A stretch of 64,000 nucleotides of DNA. Origin: Prorocentrum cordatum (lineage: Eukaryota; Sar; Dinophyceae; Prorocentrales; Prorocentraceae). A program made the position numbers and the translations under genes. The DNA is taken from positions 1,187,349-1,251,348 of the forward strand of contig CAUYUJ010016059.1 of the NCBI GenBank assembly GCA_963575745.1, written 5' to 3'. Below the pieces are notes generated by a model that saw only the letters and a list, made by a program, of their open reading frames with translations, searched no databases and was not told the DNA's origin. Every line of letters begins with the position of its first letter. Position 1 is the stretch's first letter. This document shows, piece after piece, positions 21,216 to 29,904 of this stretch.

Positions 21216-21960
21216 AAGCCAGCGACTGTCGCTGAGCGACAGACGAAGGAGTGTCGCGCGGGATGGAAAAAACTTAAGGCGGAGAAGAATCCACTGTCGG
21301 AGTCGCCGGCTTGGACTGGCCCTCGGGCACTGGCCGGGCCGGGCTGGAACGCGCTACGGATCCTGGAGGCCAGGCCCCCAACGAACAAAGGAGTGAACAA
21401 GGCAACAGTGTCTCTCTGGTCGCAGACGCACCCTTTCGGCCAGGTGGGGTTCGCGGGGGTGCACGATAGCCTGGCGCCGCTGGCGGTCACGCCGTCGACG
21501 CATTACAGATGCCTCGCGCCGTCGCGTAGTCGTCGCCTCTGTCAGCGTCGTCGTCGTCGAGGGCGAACGCTCTTGCCGCTCGCACCCAGCGCCGCCGTGC
21601 GGTATCGGTAATGCTGCTTGCGCTGATTCCTGCATGGCGGCTCTCTGCGCCTGCGCCGGACCGGATGCTGGCTGGACCTATGTCGGGCGATGCGGGGGCG
21701 CACTGCCGCAACCTGCGCCTCGTTCCAGGAATCCTGAACTCGGCTGCGTCCAAGAGATGGGCGTCCAAGAGGGGGGGTGTCGCAAGTCATGGCCCCAGGC
21801 ACGTGCGCGAACGAGGAGGGGGGGGCAGCCAAGATGTCCCGTACCCCGCATTGGCGGCACGCACCAGGGGGTTGGGAGAGGGGGCAAGGCATATTAGAAG
21901 CAGGCTGCTTCTTGGAATCGGTGTGGGCAGATGCGCGTTGGGAACCGGGCGGCTGCAAGA

Positions 21961-22290
21961 CTGCAGATGATGAGTACGCCGACGACACCGCCTTGATTTA
22001 TGCATCATCTACTTGTGCACAGGCAGCTTTGAACAGCCTGCTGGTTCGAGCAGCTCCGCACGGTCTGCTTCACAATTGGGACAGCGCCGTCGTCCTGCGC
22101 ATCGGCAGCCCGTCGCCGACCCTGGATCCGAGCGGCCGACCTATTCCTGGTGCGCGGCAGCACGTGTACCTTGGCGGCCTGGTGACGACCAGTGGATCCG
22201 CCGGACGTGCGGTCTCTCGAAGATTGGGTGAAGCGCAGGGTACGTTCACGATCTCGGAGGCGGTGCGGGGTCTTCTCTGAGCAGGAGTAG
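21961..22290 (+). pseudogene. Reverse transcriptase fragment of a non-LTR retrotransposon
   Basis: The frame reads DDEYADDTALIYASS, the catalytic motif C (YADD at 21974-21985) of reverse transcriptase. Downstream motifs in order are a GLLHNWDSAVVL segment and YLGGLVTTSGSAGRAVSRRL, the usual palm-to-thumb sequence of LINE polymerases. Everything before motif C is missing, so the copy is 5'-truncated or deleted. It differs from the two minus-strand LINEs (FADD and CADD motifs) and belongs to another family. It ends at a stop near 22280. Confidence 0.75.
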
Positions 22291-22399
22291 GAAGCAGAGG
22301 ATTGATGAGTCGTGGGTCATCTCCAAATTATTTTAGTCTAAAGACAGAAAGGCCAAACAAAGCTGAAGATTTTCGGGTTAACTCTTTCCAGGACTCTTG

Positions 22400-22760
22400 C
22401 TTAAGAACAGTCAGGGGGGATACCACAACTCATGATTTTGTGAGTGTCCAACTGACGAGTTTGGGACATTGCGGCGGCGCGCCCTCTGGCAGACCAGCTG
22501 ATTGCCAGGCAGCTGTGCCTTTTGGACGAGAAACACTTCTTCCAGACACCAGCATTGTTTGCAAATCCTTTTCTCCAACCTTCGTCAACGCAGCTGCCCC
22601 GGCCAGGCGGCGTGCGCAAGCGAGGGCGTCCCAGAGCTTCCTGGGGGCACATGGCCAAAATGCATGCTCTCAGGGCCGTGGGAGGCGACGAAGATCGTCT
22701 GCCGCTCTGGACAGAGACAACAACTGTGTCAACACGTGGGTCGGATAGCGGCTGTTCGAC
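22400..22760 (+). pseudogene. C-terminal remnant of the same retrotransposon
   Basis: A frame containing LDEKHFFQTPAL and then RKRGRPRASWGHMAKMHALR resembles the basic GRPRxxW segment near the C-terminus of many LINE polymerase proteins. It lies about 120 bases beyond the motif-C fragment in the same orientation, with the joining segment broken by stops. Confidence 0.5.
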
Positions 22761-22957
22761 AATATGCCGTTTCACTCTGACCTCTGACTGTTCGCACTGC
22801 TGCAGGCGTGCCGTCATGGCACGGCATCAGACCTGACCTGCTTCTTGGAAGGCACTGGCCCTGCATCTGTAGACATGGCCCGCGCCCTAAAATAATCAGG
22901 GCTGCTTCTAAGACCCCCCCCTTCTGAAGGGTTCCCCCCGGGGGCGAAGGCGACCCC

Positions 22958-23104
22958 AGGAGGAGGAGGAGGAGGAAAAGGAGGAGGAGAAGGAGGAGGA
23001 GAAGGAGGAGGGGTTGGAGGAGATGGATGGGGATGGAGGAGGAGGAGGAGGAGGAGGAGGAGGAGGAGGAGGAGGAGGAGGAGGAGGAGGAGGAGGGGGA
23101 GGAG
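22958..23104 (-). repeat. (TCC)n tail of LINE copy A
   Basis: GGA triplets on plus, so TCC on the element's strand. The tract starts about 30 nt after the copy A stop codon, and imperfect GGA/GGAGAAGGA DNA continues to 22958. Confidence 0.8.
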
Positions 23105-23134
23105 CGCACTAGCCCAAGAGAGGGGACGAAGCGG

Positions 23135-24265
23135 TCAAGAGCAAGACAGAGGACGAGACGAAGACTCGATGGTCCCACCCTCCAAGCGCGCCTGGGCCAG
23201 CAGCGGGCTCTGCTGGGGAGCGCTGCCGACAATCTGCTGGAGGTCAGTCTGCTTCCGACAGACCTGCTGCAGACGAGCCTGGGCTACGCCTATCAGATTA
23301 GACGACCTGCGTCGAATTGTGTGGTGCACATGAAAGCACACATCAAAATATAGGACAATCGAGATAAGCGAATTCGACGAGATGGGAAAATAACGATGCA
23401 ATTGGAACCGCTCGATACCTGTAGCCAGCAAGAGCGCACTAGGGAGCCCGGGAAGGAAACTACCAAGCAAGTCAATCCTCGGACATTCTAGTATATGGCA
23501 GAGATGATCACTTTCAGCTAAACCGCAGGCAGCGCAGGGGGCCGTGGAATTCCGAAAACGCCCCGGGGTACACCAGGCACTAAACAAATTTTTTTTTTTT
23601 TTTTTTTTTTTTTCAAAAAAAACGAAGCCAAGACAGACGGGGGAACATTCGGCGAGGCCCTCCAGAAGGCCATCAGTATACAATCTTCTTGGGCCACTAG
23701 ACAGATGCGGGCTGAACTTACGCAGGCGGCGGCTCACAGTGCCGTGGATATCGAGGGGGTCGACCATGTGCATGTACTTCTCTACTTTCTTCTGGAGTGG
23801 CATTTCATACGTGGGGATACTCGGGATATCTGAGAGAACTCTGAAGTTGTCAATCATATTCTTCAGTATCGAACTTTTCCACCAGGGCCGAAACTCCCAG
23901 GCAACGCAGCACTCTGGATCGTCGGCGAATCCGAATAACGCTTCTCGAGCATCTTGAAAGGCAGGAGAGTACATGGCAGCGCGGAACATAGCAGCTCGAC
24001 TGGTCCGTTCCAGACATCTGGCATTGAGGGGGAAACCTAACTGAGTGAGCGCGCGCATGACATTGTGGGTGGAAGCACTGTTCGGGCCAACCGTCTGCCT
24101 TTGCAAACACTCGTGCTCAATCTTGAGGGCCTGCTTCGGGGGGGCCAACATCCCAGCAACGAAGGTCAGGACCAAAAAGGCGAGCAAGTTATACTGTGCG
24201 ACCGACTTAGTAAGCCCAAGATCCAAACCCTTGACGAATGCATCTCTCCTGGAATACTGAATCAA
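23135..24265 (-). CDS. LINE copy A: reverse transcriptase C-terminal part, zinc knuckle
   Basis: The reading frame is open upstream of its first Met. Before 24265 it reads GLYVNARKKKTKVVFIGG and KYGKYLGINLGPDSAWASW, the thumb-side YLG motif of LINE polymerases. From the Met, a Cys/His cluster (CAAC at about 244-247, H254, H257, C262) resembles the zinc knuckle found near the C-terminus of many LINE ORF2 proteins. A run of 25 A residues on this strand (23589-23613 on plus) inserts a Lys stretch at about 219-225 without breaking the frame. The stop TGA is at 23137-23135. Confidence 0.72.
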   Translation of the reverse strand: MIQYSRRDAFVKGLDLGLTKSVAQYNLLAFLVLTFVAGMLAPPKQALKIEHECLQRQTVGPNSASTHNVMRALTQLGFPLNARCLERTSRAAMFRAAMYSPAFQDAREALFGFADDPECCVAWEFRPWWKSSILKNMIDNFRVLSDIPSIPTYEMPLQKKVEKYMHMVDPLDIHGTVSRRLRKFSPHLSSGPRRLYTDGLLEGLAECSPVCLGFVFFEKKKKKKKNLFSAWCTPGRFRNSTAPCAACGLAESDHLCHILECPRIDLLGSFLPGLPSALLLATGIERFQLHRYFPISSNSLISIVLYFDVCFHVHHTIRRRSSNLIGVAQARLQQVCRKQTDLQQIVGSAPQQSPLLAQARLEGGTIESSSRPLSCS

Positions 24266-24386
24266 GGCCGGCCCCCAAGATGCCCAAGCACTATCAGGCC
24301 CAAGATTGATACCTAGATACTTGCCGTACTTCGCAAACTGGAGGCCACCGACTTCGATGCCATCGTCGATCAGGGCCTTCCGAAAC

Positions 24387-25211
24387 TCAGACTCTGTGAA
24401 TCCGCCGATGAAGACAACTTTGGTTTTTTTTTTCCGCGCGTTGACGTAGAGCCCGAAAGCGGGGCCAGCATCGGCCCATAACCAAAAAACTCACAGGGAA
24501 AGCCTCGTACACCTGCCCCGAAGAGATGCCCGCATCATCGGCGAATGCACCAACACTGTGCACAAGTTGCGGGAGCAGAAGACAGATGTTGCGCAAGACC
24601 GGGTCGATCGTCAGCGCGAACAGCGACCCGCTGACTGGGCATCCCTGCTTAACTCCTCGACCGATCCAATATCCTATATCCTCATGAAAACCACCATAAG
24701 AAATCGAAACCCGAACCTTACCGTAGAGACACTGAATAGCACGGATGATATACTGCGGGATGCCCACAGCAGAAAGCGTGGCGAACGTGGCAGAATGCAG
24801 CAGGCTGGGCAACGCGGCGCATACGTCGTACAGGATGATCCCGCACCGCTGCGCACGCCGCTGTACGTGCCAATGCAGAGCTCGAAACTCTAGCTCCAGG
24901 ATATGTTCAATCATATTTCGCCCAGGGATAAAGCCACGCTGGTCACGTATACAGGTAAGCCGACATACTGAACTAAGAGGACGCTTCGCCGCTAGAGAGA
25001 CGAGCTTGTTGGCCGCACGCGACATCGCGAGGGGTCGCGTGACCTCTGGGCTCCAAGCAAACAACTTCAAATCCTCATCCTCCGAGCCTTTTTGCCAGGA
25101 AAATAGTGAGCCCGTAGTTGGAAGTCCCATGGCACGTGCCATGCTCCAAGATGTGCTCATATAGCTTGCGCAGCGGACGAAGCCCAGCATCCCCTGCCCT
25201 AGACCACCCAC
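24387..25211 (-). CDS. LINE copy A: reverse transcriptase core
   Basis: This RNA-dependent DNA polymerase would copy the element's RNA at a nicked target. Visible motifs: TRPLAMSRAANKLVSLA (about 58-74), QRGFIPGRN (91-99), motif A LYDVCAALPSL with its catalytic Asp (about 127-137), motif B GRGVKQGCPVSG (about 183-195) and motif C FADD (223-226). The first 40 residues and the last 35 are out of frame with the true protein. The true frame enters near 25086 and leaves near 24486, at homopolymers. The catalytic aspartates are intact. Confidence 0.8.
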   Translation of the reverse strand: MGGLGQGMLGFVRCASYMSTSWSMARAMGLPTTGSLFSWQKGSEDEDLKLFAWSPEVTRPLAMSRAANKLVSLAAKRPLSSVCRLTCIRDQRGFIPGRNMIEHILELEFRALHWHVQRRAQRCGIILYDVCAALPSLLHSATFATLSAVGIPQYIIRAIQCLYGKVRVSISYGGFHEDIGYWIGRGVKQGCPVSGSLFALTIDPVLRNICLLLPQLVHSVGAFADDAGISSGQVYEAFPVSFLVMGRCWPRFRALRQRAEKKNQSCLHRRIHRV

Positions 25212-26109
25212 TGTATGGAATCCCAGCAGGCCCTGGAGCAGTAGCCCGAGTCTTCGAATCCATGGCCAGAAGTTCCTCCTCGTCTAACTTCCAAAGCTGT
25301 GACCCGGGGGCCCTCTGGACATGCTCTAGAAATCCAGCAATCAAGCGACGGTCTGCAGGTGCATCAGCATGCACACGGCCCCAATGGGCGGCAAGTGCAC
25401 GAGCACCCTCACGAGGACAAAGAATCGGCACTCCAAGCGGGTCAGTAACGGCTTGTAACGGAATCCTCGCTGCTGCTGAATTCCATGCGGACCGAAAAGT
25501 AGAGAGATGGTTTATCTTGTTGCGCTGTTTCTGTTTGCTAAGTTTCCCATCATTCTGAACTTCGGCAAACTGCTGATCAATCTGCTGACGATTTAGGGCG
25601 CTGAAGTGGGTGAAGAAGCCGTTATAGTCCCGATAGGTACCGGTGTGCTGGTCGAAATAGGCACCCAACTTTGGGTAAGCCGGAAGCGCACGACGAAGCA
25701 AATATACGTCACCAGCATGCTCCGCACGCATAGCGGCGAGCGACCGCGCGATAAACTTGGGCGTCGAGGCAGCGCCCTTCTCTTCAAGACGATGCTGAAC
25801 TTGTTTCGAGGCGTGATGGATCGCGGCTCGATTCTCTTCAACCCGGGCGACTGGACAGGATGAGGGCTCTCCGGCAGCTCCAAAGAGCTCTTGGAGGACC
25901 TTAGGGTACAAGTTGTGCTTGGTGACCCAAGAGGGAACTTTAGGGATGCCACGGGGAGCCCTGGGAGCGAGTACGGCATAAACAGGTACATGATCTGTCA
26001 ACGTAGAAGTATTAGCCACACACCCCAGAGTGCCGGAACTCGGACATAGATCCAAGAGTACAGCTGCTGGAAGAGTAAAACAAATCCTGTCCAGCCTTGC
26101 CAGGGACAC
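25075..26109 (-). CDS. LINE copy A: endonuclease end and linker to reverse transcriptase
   Basis: It opens with SLARLDRICF, the last part of the (S/A)RxDR motif of LINE apurinic-type endonucleases. TDHVPV (about 38-43), the conserved SDH motif, follows. The remaining 250 residues are the linker, ending in the reverse transcriptase entry motif APGPAGIPYSGW (about 293-304) and TIFLAK. Everything upstream of the RLDR motif is missing, so this copy cannot encode an active endonuclease. The frame stops after a shift at a T5 tract. Confidence 0.75.
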   Translation of the reverse strand: MSLARLDRICFTLPAAVLLDLCPSSGTLGCVANTSTLTDHVPVYAVLAPRAPRGIPKVPSWVTKHNLYPKVLQELFGAAGEPSSCPVARVEENRAAIHHASKQVQHRLEEKGAASTPKFIARSLAAMRAEHAGDVYLLRRALPAYPKLGAYFDQHTGTYRDYNGFFTHFSALNRQQIDQQFAEVQNDGKLSKQKQRNKINHLSTFRSAWNSAAARIPLQAVTDPLGVPILCPREGARALAAHWGRVHADAPADRRLIAGFLEHVQRAPGSQLWKLDEEELLAMDSKTRATAPGPAGIPYSGWSRAGDAGLRPLRKLYEHILEHGTCHGTSNYGLTIFLAKRLGG

Positions 26110-26173
26110 CAGAGGAGGAGGAGGAGGGGGAGGAGGAGGAGGAGGAGGAGGAGGAGGAGGAGGAGGAGGAGGA
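26110..26173 (-). repeat. (TCC)n tract between LINE copies B and A
   Basis: About 20 TCC triplets on the minus strand. It is at once the 3' tail of copy B and the 5' boundary of copy A. Confidence 0.88.
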
Positions 26174-26204
26174 GCCCAGCGTACCGAGGGGTTCGTCAGC
26201 CACG

Positions 26205-29200
26205 CTAGCCGCGGGGCGACCGCGCCTTGTCGACGCCGAGGCCGACGAGAGGCGAGGCGGGTCGCGCGGGCGCGGGCCTGGATGAGGCAGCTGCGCTGGT
26301 CGGGGAAGTTGCCGACGGGGCGGCCATCGGCCGAGAAGTAGTTTCAATCAGAGGCTGGTGAGAAGTCGAGAGGACAGATTCAGAGACGGAGAGCGGCGGC
26401 GGCGGATGCCGCGGATGGCAGAGGGGGGGGGGGGGGACAGGCGAGACGGCAGAGGGCAGCAGCAAGGCAGCCTCGAGAGGGGGAGGGGGCGGGGAAGAGA
26501 TGGGGGCGGTCGAAAAGATAAAGCGGCGAGTGCGCCCAGCAGCTGGGATACGCAAAACTCGGGAGGGAGGGTCAATCCTGAGACCGTGGAGAATATTCGG
26601 AAAGGCGTGGCCACTCGATGGGTCGAGCGACGGGGTAATGGCGGGAAACAGTGAAGGCACAAACGCGGAGGGAGGGGGAGCAGGCGAGGGGCAAGCAGAG
26701 GCAGGGGCAGAGTTCAACGGAGCGAGGGGCGAGGCGAGGGAGGAGATGAAAGATCGCTCTAAGATGGGCGCAGGATGCACGTGCAGGAGAGGCGAGATGA
26801 CGGGATGAATAGAACAAATGTTCTCGACTGGGGGCTCATGACGGGAAAGCGATCCCGCCGCGGAACTGGGAGAGGCAGGAGATATCCTCTGGGAGCACGG
26901 AGACGCCGAGGACGCACAGCAGGAGGCAATCCGCGAGGAGGAGGCCGCCACCCACGGAGCGGTCGGAGCAATCGACGACGTCAGAGTAGCCGAAATCGAG
27001 GAGCAGGGCGGGTGCGGGGAAGACAAGGCCATAGGCGTCGTCGATAGAAGGCGTCCGTGCATCGAGCGCCCCACTGCAATCGACACCACAGAGCTGGATG
27101 GCGGCGCCTCGCAATTTACTCGAGCCTGGGGCAGCGGGTTCGAGGAGCACCCGCGGCCAGGACTTTGCGATCTGACACCAACAGAAGGGAAAGGCCACGC
27201 CTCGCAATTTACTCGAGGAGCCTGGGAAGGCGGGCTCGAGGAGCACCCGCCACCAGGACTTTGCGATCTGACGCCTTCAGCACCAAAGGCGGGAAGAGAC
27301 CAAGCCACCTCGTCGCAATTTACTCCAGATGCCTGCTCAGACGGGATCGAGGAGCACCCCCTGGCAGGACTTGGCGTTCTGACATCATGCACCGCCGCAA
27401 CAGGGCGGAGGTCGAGCATGACGAGGTCGTCCGAGTCGTCCGCATCCTCCGAGGAGCTGGGAGATGATGATCCAGACGTCGTCGAAAGCGGGGGCATGGT
27501 CGCGCTGCGCGAAGAGGAGGAGGAAGAACTCGACGACGAAGATGAACTTGAGGAGGAGCTGGCAGGACGGGGCACACGAGGAGGCCAGTGGGGAACAAGT
27601 GAAGCTCGTTCCTCGTCCGAAGCACGAGAGGGGTGCGCGAGACGCATCGCCCTCACCCCCGCCAGAGCGCATGCGTGGGTCTGCTGTGCAGAGAGCGGCC
27701 ACTCACGGATGGTGCGGGCCTCGTTGTACATGTTGTACGCGGCCGTGAGCAGCGAGAACGAGGAGAACGAAGGAGACGCCAGACCCCGGCGAGAAAACCA
27801 ATCGAGCGGAAAAGGGCGTGCCAAAGCCCGTCTGAGAGCACGATGCATAGGTGGGGATCTCGTATAGTGACGGAGGGGCTCGATTCGCTGCATGCATCCG
27901 AACGCGCAAGGTCTCTGGCCCAGCGGGGAGATGATCCTTGCCGAAGTCATCGAGCCGTCACACCAGGTGCGCAGCGCGGCCCATGCCCACGAGCACGGAC
28001 AGCGAGCAAGCATCGCGGCACAGCTGTCCCAGTCGATAGAGTCGAGACGGTCCCTCGCACGCCCAGCAATCTGCATCAGCCGCCGGCGGAAGAGAACCTG
28101 AATCGGCCGAGCCGAACACGCAAGTTGGCGTAGAGCAAGGTGTGCAGCACGCTGAGGCCGAGATCGCTGTCCAGGGGCAGGGGAGAGAGCGGCGCGAGCA
28201 GCAGGGAGCGCGGCATCCAGGAGGGCAGAGAGACCAGAACCCTCAGGAGCACGGCCGAGAGCAGCAGCCTCCAGGTTCTCCGCCAGCGCCGTGGACTTCC
28301 AGAAGCCAGGATACAGGCGCCCGTGCGGCAGCATGTCGAGCGTCACGTCGGTGTCCCTCGCGGCGATGTGCTCGCGCATGCGGGACAGGATGGGCTCCCA
28401 GCACGGGTAAGTGAGCAGCGCAGCGCGCGTGATGGATGCCGCAGCCACGTGCGCCCATCGGATGATCCTGGGCGCCCCCCACCTCTCCAGCTGCACCCAC
28501 ACGTCGAGACCGAAGGTGCCGAGAGGAAGACGATAAACTTGTGCCAGCACTGCAAGCTCGGGTTGAAGGACCGAGCGCGGGATCCAGGAGAACTGTGCCA
28601 CGTACGAGAGAGTAGTAACAGCGCGGGAATTGTATAACTGGGCGGACTGGCTGGCAGGAGTGGTGCCACGGCCAATAGCTTGAGCCCGCAAACGCAGCTT
28701 AGTGAGCGGGTCGGTCCACGAACGATCGGGGGCGGCCCCAGGACCCAGCGAGATGCCCAGGTAGAGCAGGCAGTCGACCACTTCAAAGGAGGACCACTCG
28801 GGGACCCAGTAGGAGATCTCCTGGAGGACGCGGGTGGCGAGCTCGGGGGAGAAGGGCCCGCAGAGAGGGACCACCTTGCACTTGCTGACCTTCAACGCGA
28901 GGTTGGCCATGCCAGAGGCCTTGGACACCGCCCCGAAGACTCGAACGAGGTCGGCGATCGCGGAGAGCGCGCCCCCAATGTCGTCCGCACAGGCCCGCAC
29001 GAGGCCAGATAAGGGAAGCTCAACCACTTGGACCAGCTCAGAGAGGAAAGCAGCCGTACTGAACGCAAATAACGATCCCGAGAGAGCGCAGCCCTGAATG
29101 ATGCCACTGTCAATCCAATATACATGTTCAAGAGTCCCCTGCACCATAGCAACCCCGCCGATCGCAGCGTACAGGAAAGCGACGAAGTCGAGGAAGCGAT

Positions 29201-29807
29201 CAGGGAGCCCGAGAGTCCGAAGAGCGAGGGTCATGAAGCCTTGGTTCAGGGACGGGAAGGCCTGGCCGAAGTCCAGGGGGTACAAGAGCGGGATATCCAG
29301 GGAACCATGGGGAATGACCGAGAGCATCCTGGCCGAAGCGTCGAGCTCGATGATATTCTCACCGAAGTTGCGGCGAGGGATGAACCCGCGCTGGCAAGAG
29401 GGGATGAGGTCCAGGGCAGGGCGAACAGCACGATTCATCGTCGCAGAGATGAGCTTGATGTCACAATTCCTAAGACCGAGGACACGAACTTTGTCTGGGG
29501 CCCGCACGAACCCCCCTGATTGCAACTCGTTGTCAGTGACATTTTTTCGGCAGGAAGATCTGAATAGTGTCCGATGCAGAGGCGAACAGGAACTGGCCAT
29601 CTCCGATCCACTCGAGAGGACCCCATAGAACCTCCACAGCAAAGGGGTGGGCCTGCCACGCAGCATATGGAAGAGCGTCGGGGCCAGGAGCGGAGTGTTG
29701 AGCGCCACGAATAGCAGCACGGAGCATAGCACGGGAAGGCGGGGGGAGATGAAGATCATCAGCACGGGGCAGGAGACGATGGAGGTAGGGGCGAGCAGCG
29801 TCTTCAT
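26205..29807 (-). CDS. LINE copy B: reverse transcriptase with zinc knuckle and Ser/Pro tail
   Basis: A 1200-codon frame whose first ~90 codons are out of phase; the true protein enters after a frameshift near 29542 (T6 on plus). Motifs: QRGFIPRRN (about 139-147), motif A LDFGQAFPSL (about 178-187), motif B GIIQGCALSG (about 235-244), motif C CADD (about 273-276; the usual Tyr/Phe is Cys), LLYLGISLGP (about 347-356), and a Cys/His knuckle CAFGCMQRIEPLRHY (about 634-648). From about 735 to the end is a disordered tail rich in Ser, Pro and Ala. It contains a poly-Ser run and three imperfect copies of a VRSQSPGxGCSSxP...VNCEA unit. Such a 450-residue tail is unusual for a LINE polymerase. Confidence 0.82.
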   Translation of the reverse strand: MKTLLAPTSIVSCPVLMIFISPRLPVLCSVLLFVALNTPLLAPTLFHMLRGRPTPLLWRFYGVLSSGSEMASSCSPLHRTLFRSSCRKNVTDNELQSGGFVRAPDKVRVLGLRNCDIKLISATMNRAVRPALDLIPSCQRGFIPRRNFGENIIELDASARMLSVIPHGSLDIPLLYPLDFGQAFPSLNQGFMTLALRTLGLPDRFLDFVAFLYAAIGGVAMVQGTLEHVYWIDSGIIQGCALSGSLFAFSTAAFLSELVQVVELPLSGLVRACADDIGGALSAIADLVRVFGAVSKASGMANLALKVSKCKVVPLCGPFSPELATRVLQEISYWVPEWSSFEVVDCLLYLGISLGPGAAPDRSWTDPLTKLRLRAQAIGRGTTPASQSAQLYNSRAVTTLSYVAQFSWIPRSVLQPELAVLAQVYRLPLGTFGLDVWVQLERWGAPRIIRWAHVAAASITRAALLTYPCWEPILSRMREHIAARDTDVTLDMLPHGRLYPGFWKSTALAENLEAAALGRAPEGSGLSALLDAALPAARAALSPAPGQRSRPQRAAHLALRQLACSARPIQVLFRRRLMQIAGRARDRLDSIDWDSCAAMLARCPCSWAWAALRTWCDGSMTSARIISPLGQRPCAFGCMQRIEPLRHYTRSPPMHRALRRALARPFPLDWFSRRGLASPSFSSFSLLTAAYNMYNEARTIREWPLSAQQTHACALAGVRAMRLAHPSRASDEERASLVPHWPPRVPRPASSSSSSSSSSSSSSSSSRSATMPPLSTTSGSSSPSSSEDADDSDDLVMLDLRPVAAVHDVRTPSPARGCSSIPSEQASGVNCDEVAWSLPAFGAEGVRSQSPGGGCSSSPPSQAPRVNCEAWPFPSVGVRSQSPGRGCSSNPLPQARVNCEAPPSSSVVSIAVGRSMHGRLLSTTPMALSSPHPPCSSISATLTSSIAPTAPWVAASSSRIASCCASSASPCSQRISPASPSSAAGSLSRHEPPVENICSIHPVISPLLHVHPAPILERSFISSLASPLAPLNSAPASACPSPAPPPSAFVPSLFPAITPSLDPSSGHAFPNILHGLRIDPPSRVLRIPAAGRTRRFIFSTAPISSPPPPPLEAALLLPSAVSPVPPPPLCHPRHPPPPLSVSESVLSTSHQPLIETTSRPMAAPSATSPTSAAASSRPAPARPASPLVGLGVDKARSPRG

Positions 29808-29904
29808 CCCAAGGCTTCTTCCTGAAAGTGGGACCCCAGTAGTCGGTGAGGGCCGTCAGCCGCTGGGACGGGTCGGAGACAATCTCGCCACTCGCAAGAC
29901 GAAC
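29533..29904 (-). pseudogene. LINE copy B: linker and reverse transcriptase entry segment
   Basis: This segment continues the endonuclease frame beyond an in-frame TGA (29907-29905). It reads LASGEIVSDPSQRLTALTDY, WGPTFRKKPW and then APGPDALPYAAW, the entry motif of LINE reverse transcriptases. It ends at a frameshift near 29542 where the long polymerase frame takes over. One stop and one shift therefore separate endonuclease and polymerase, which were probably one polyprotein. Confidence 0.65.

Larger units (their letters stand above)
23105..26109 (-). mobile_element. LINE copy A, 5'-truncated
   Basis: This non-LTR retrotransposon holds, in order, the C-terminal part of an apurinic-type endonuclease, a complete reverse transcriptase and a zinc-knuckle C-terminus. 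Its 5' end is inside the endonuclease, immediately after a (TCC)n tract (26110-26173). Its 3' end is about 30 nt past the stop and runs into another (TCC)n tract. Two frameshifts (near 25086 and 24486, both at short homopolymers) split an otherwise continuous frame. It is related to copy B in architecture but not a close sequence copy. Confidence 0.88.
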
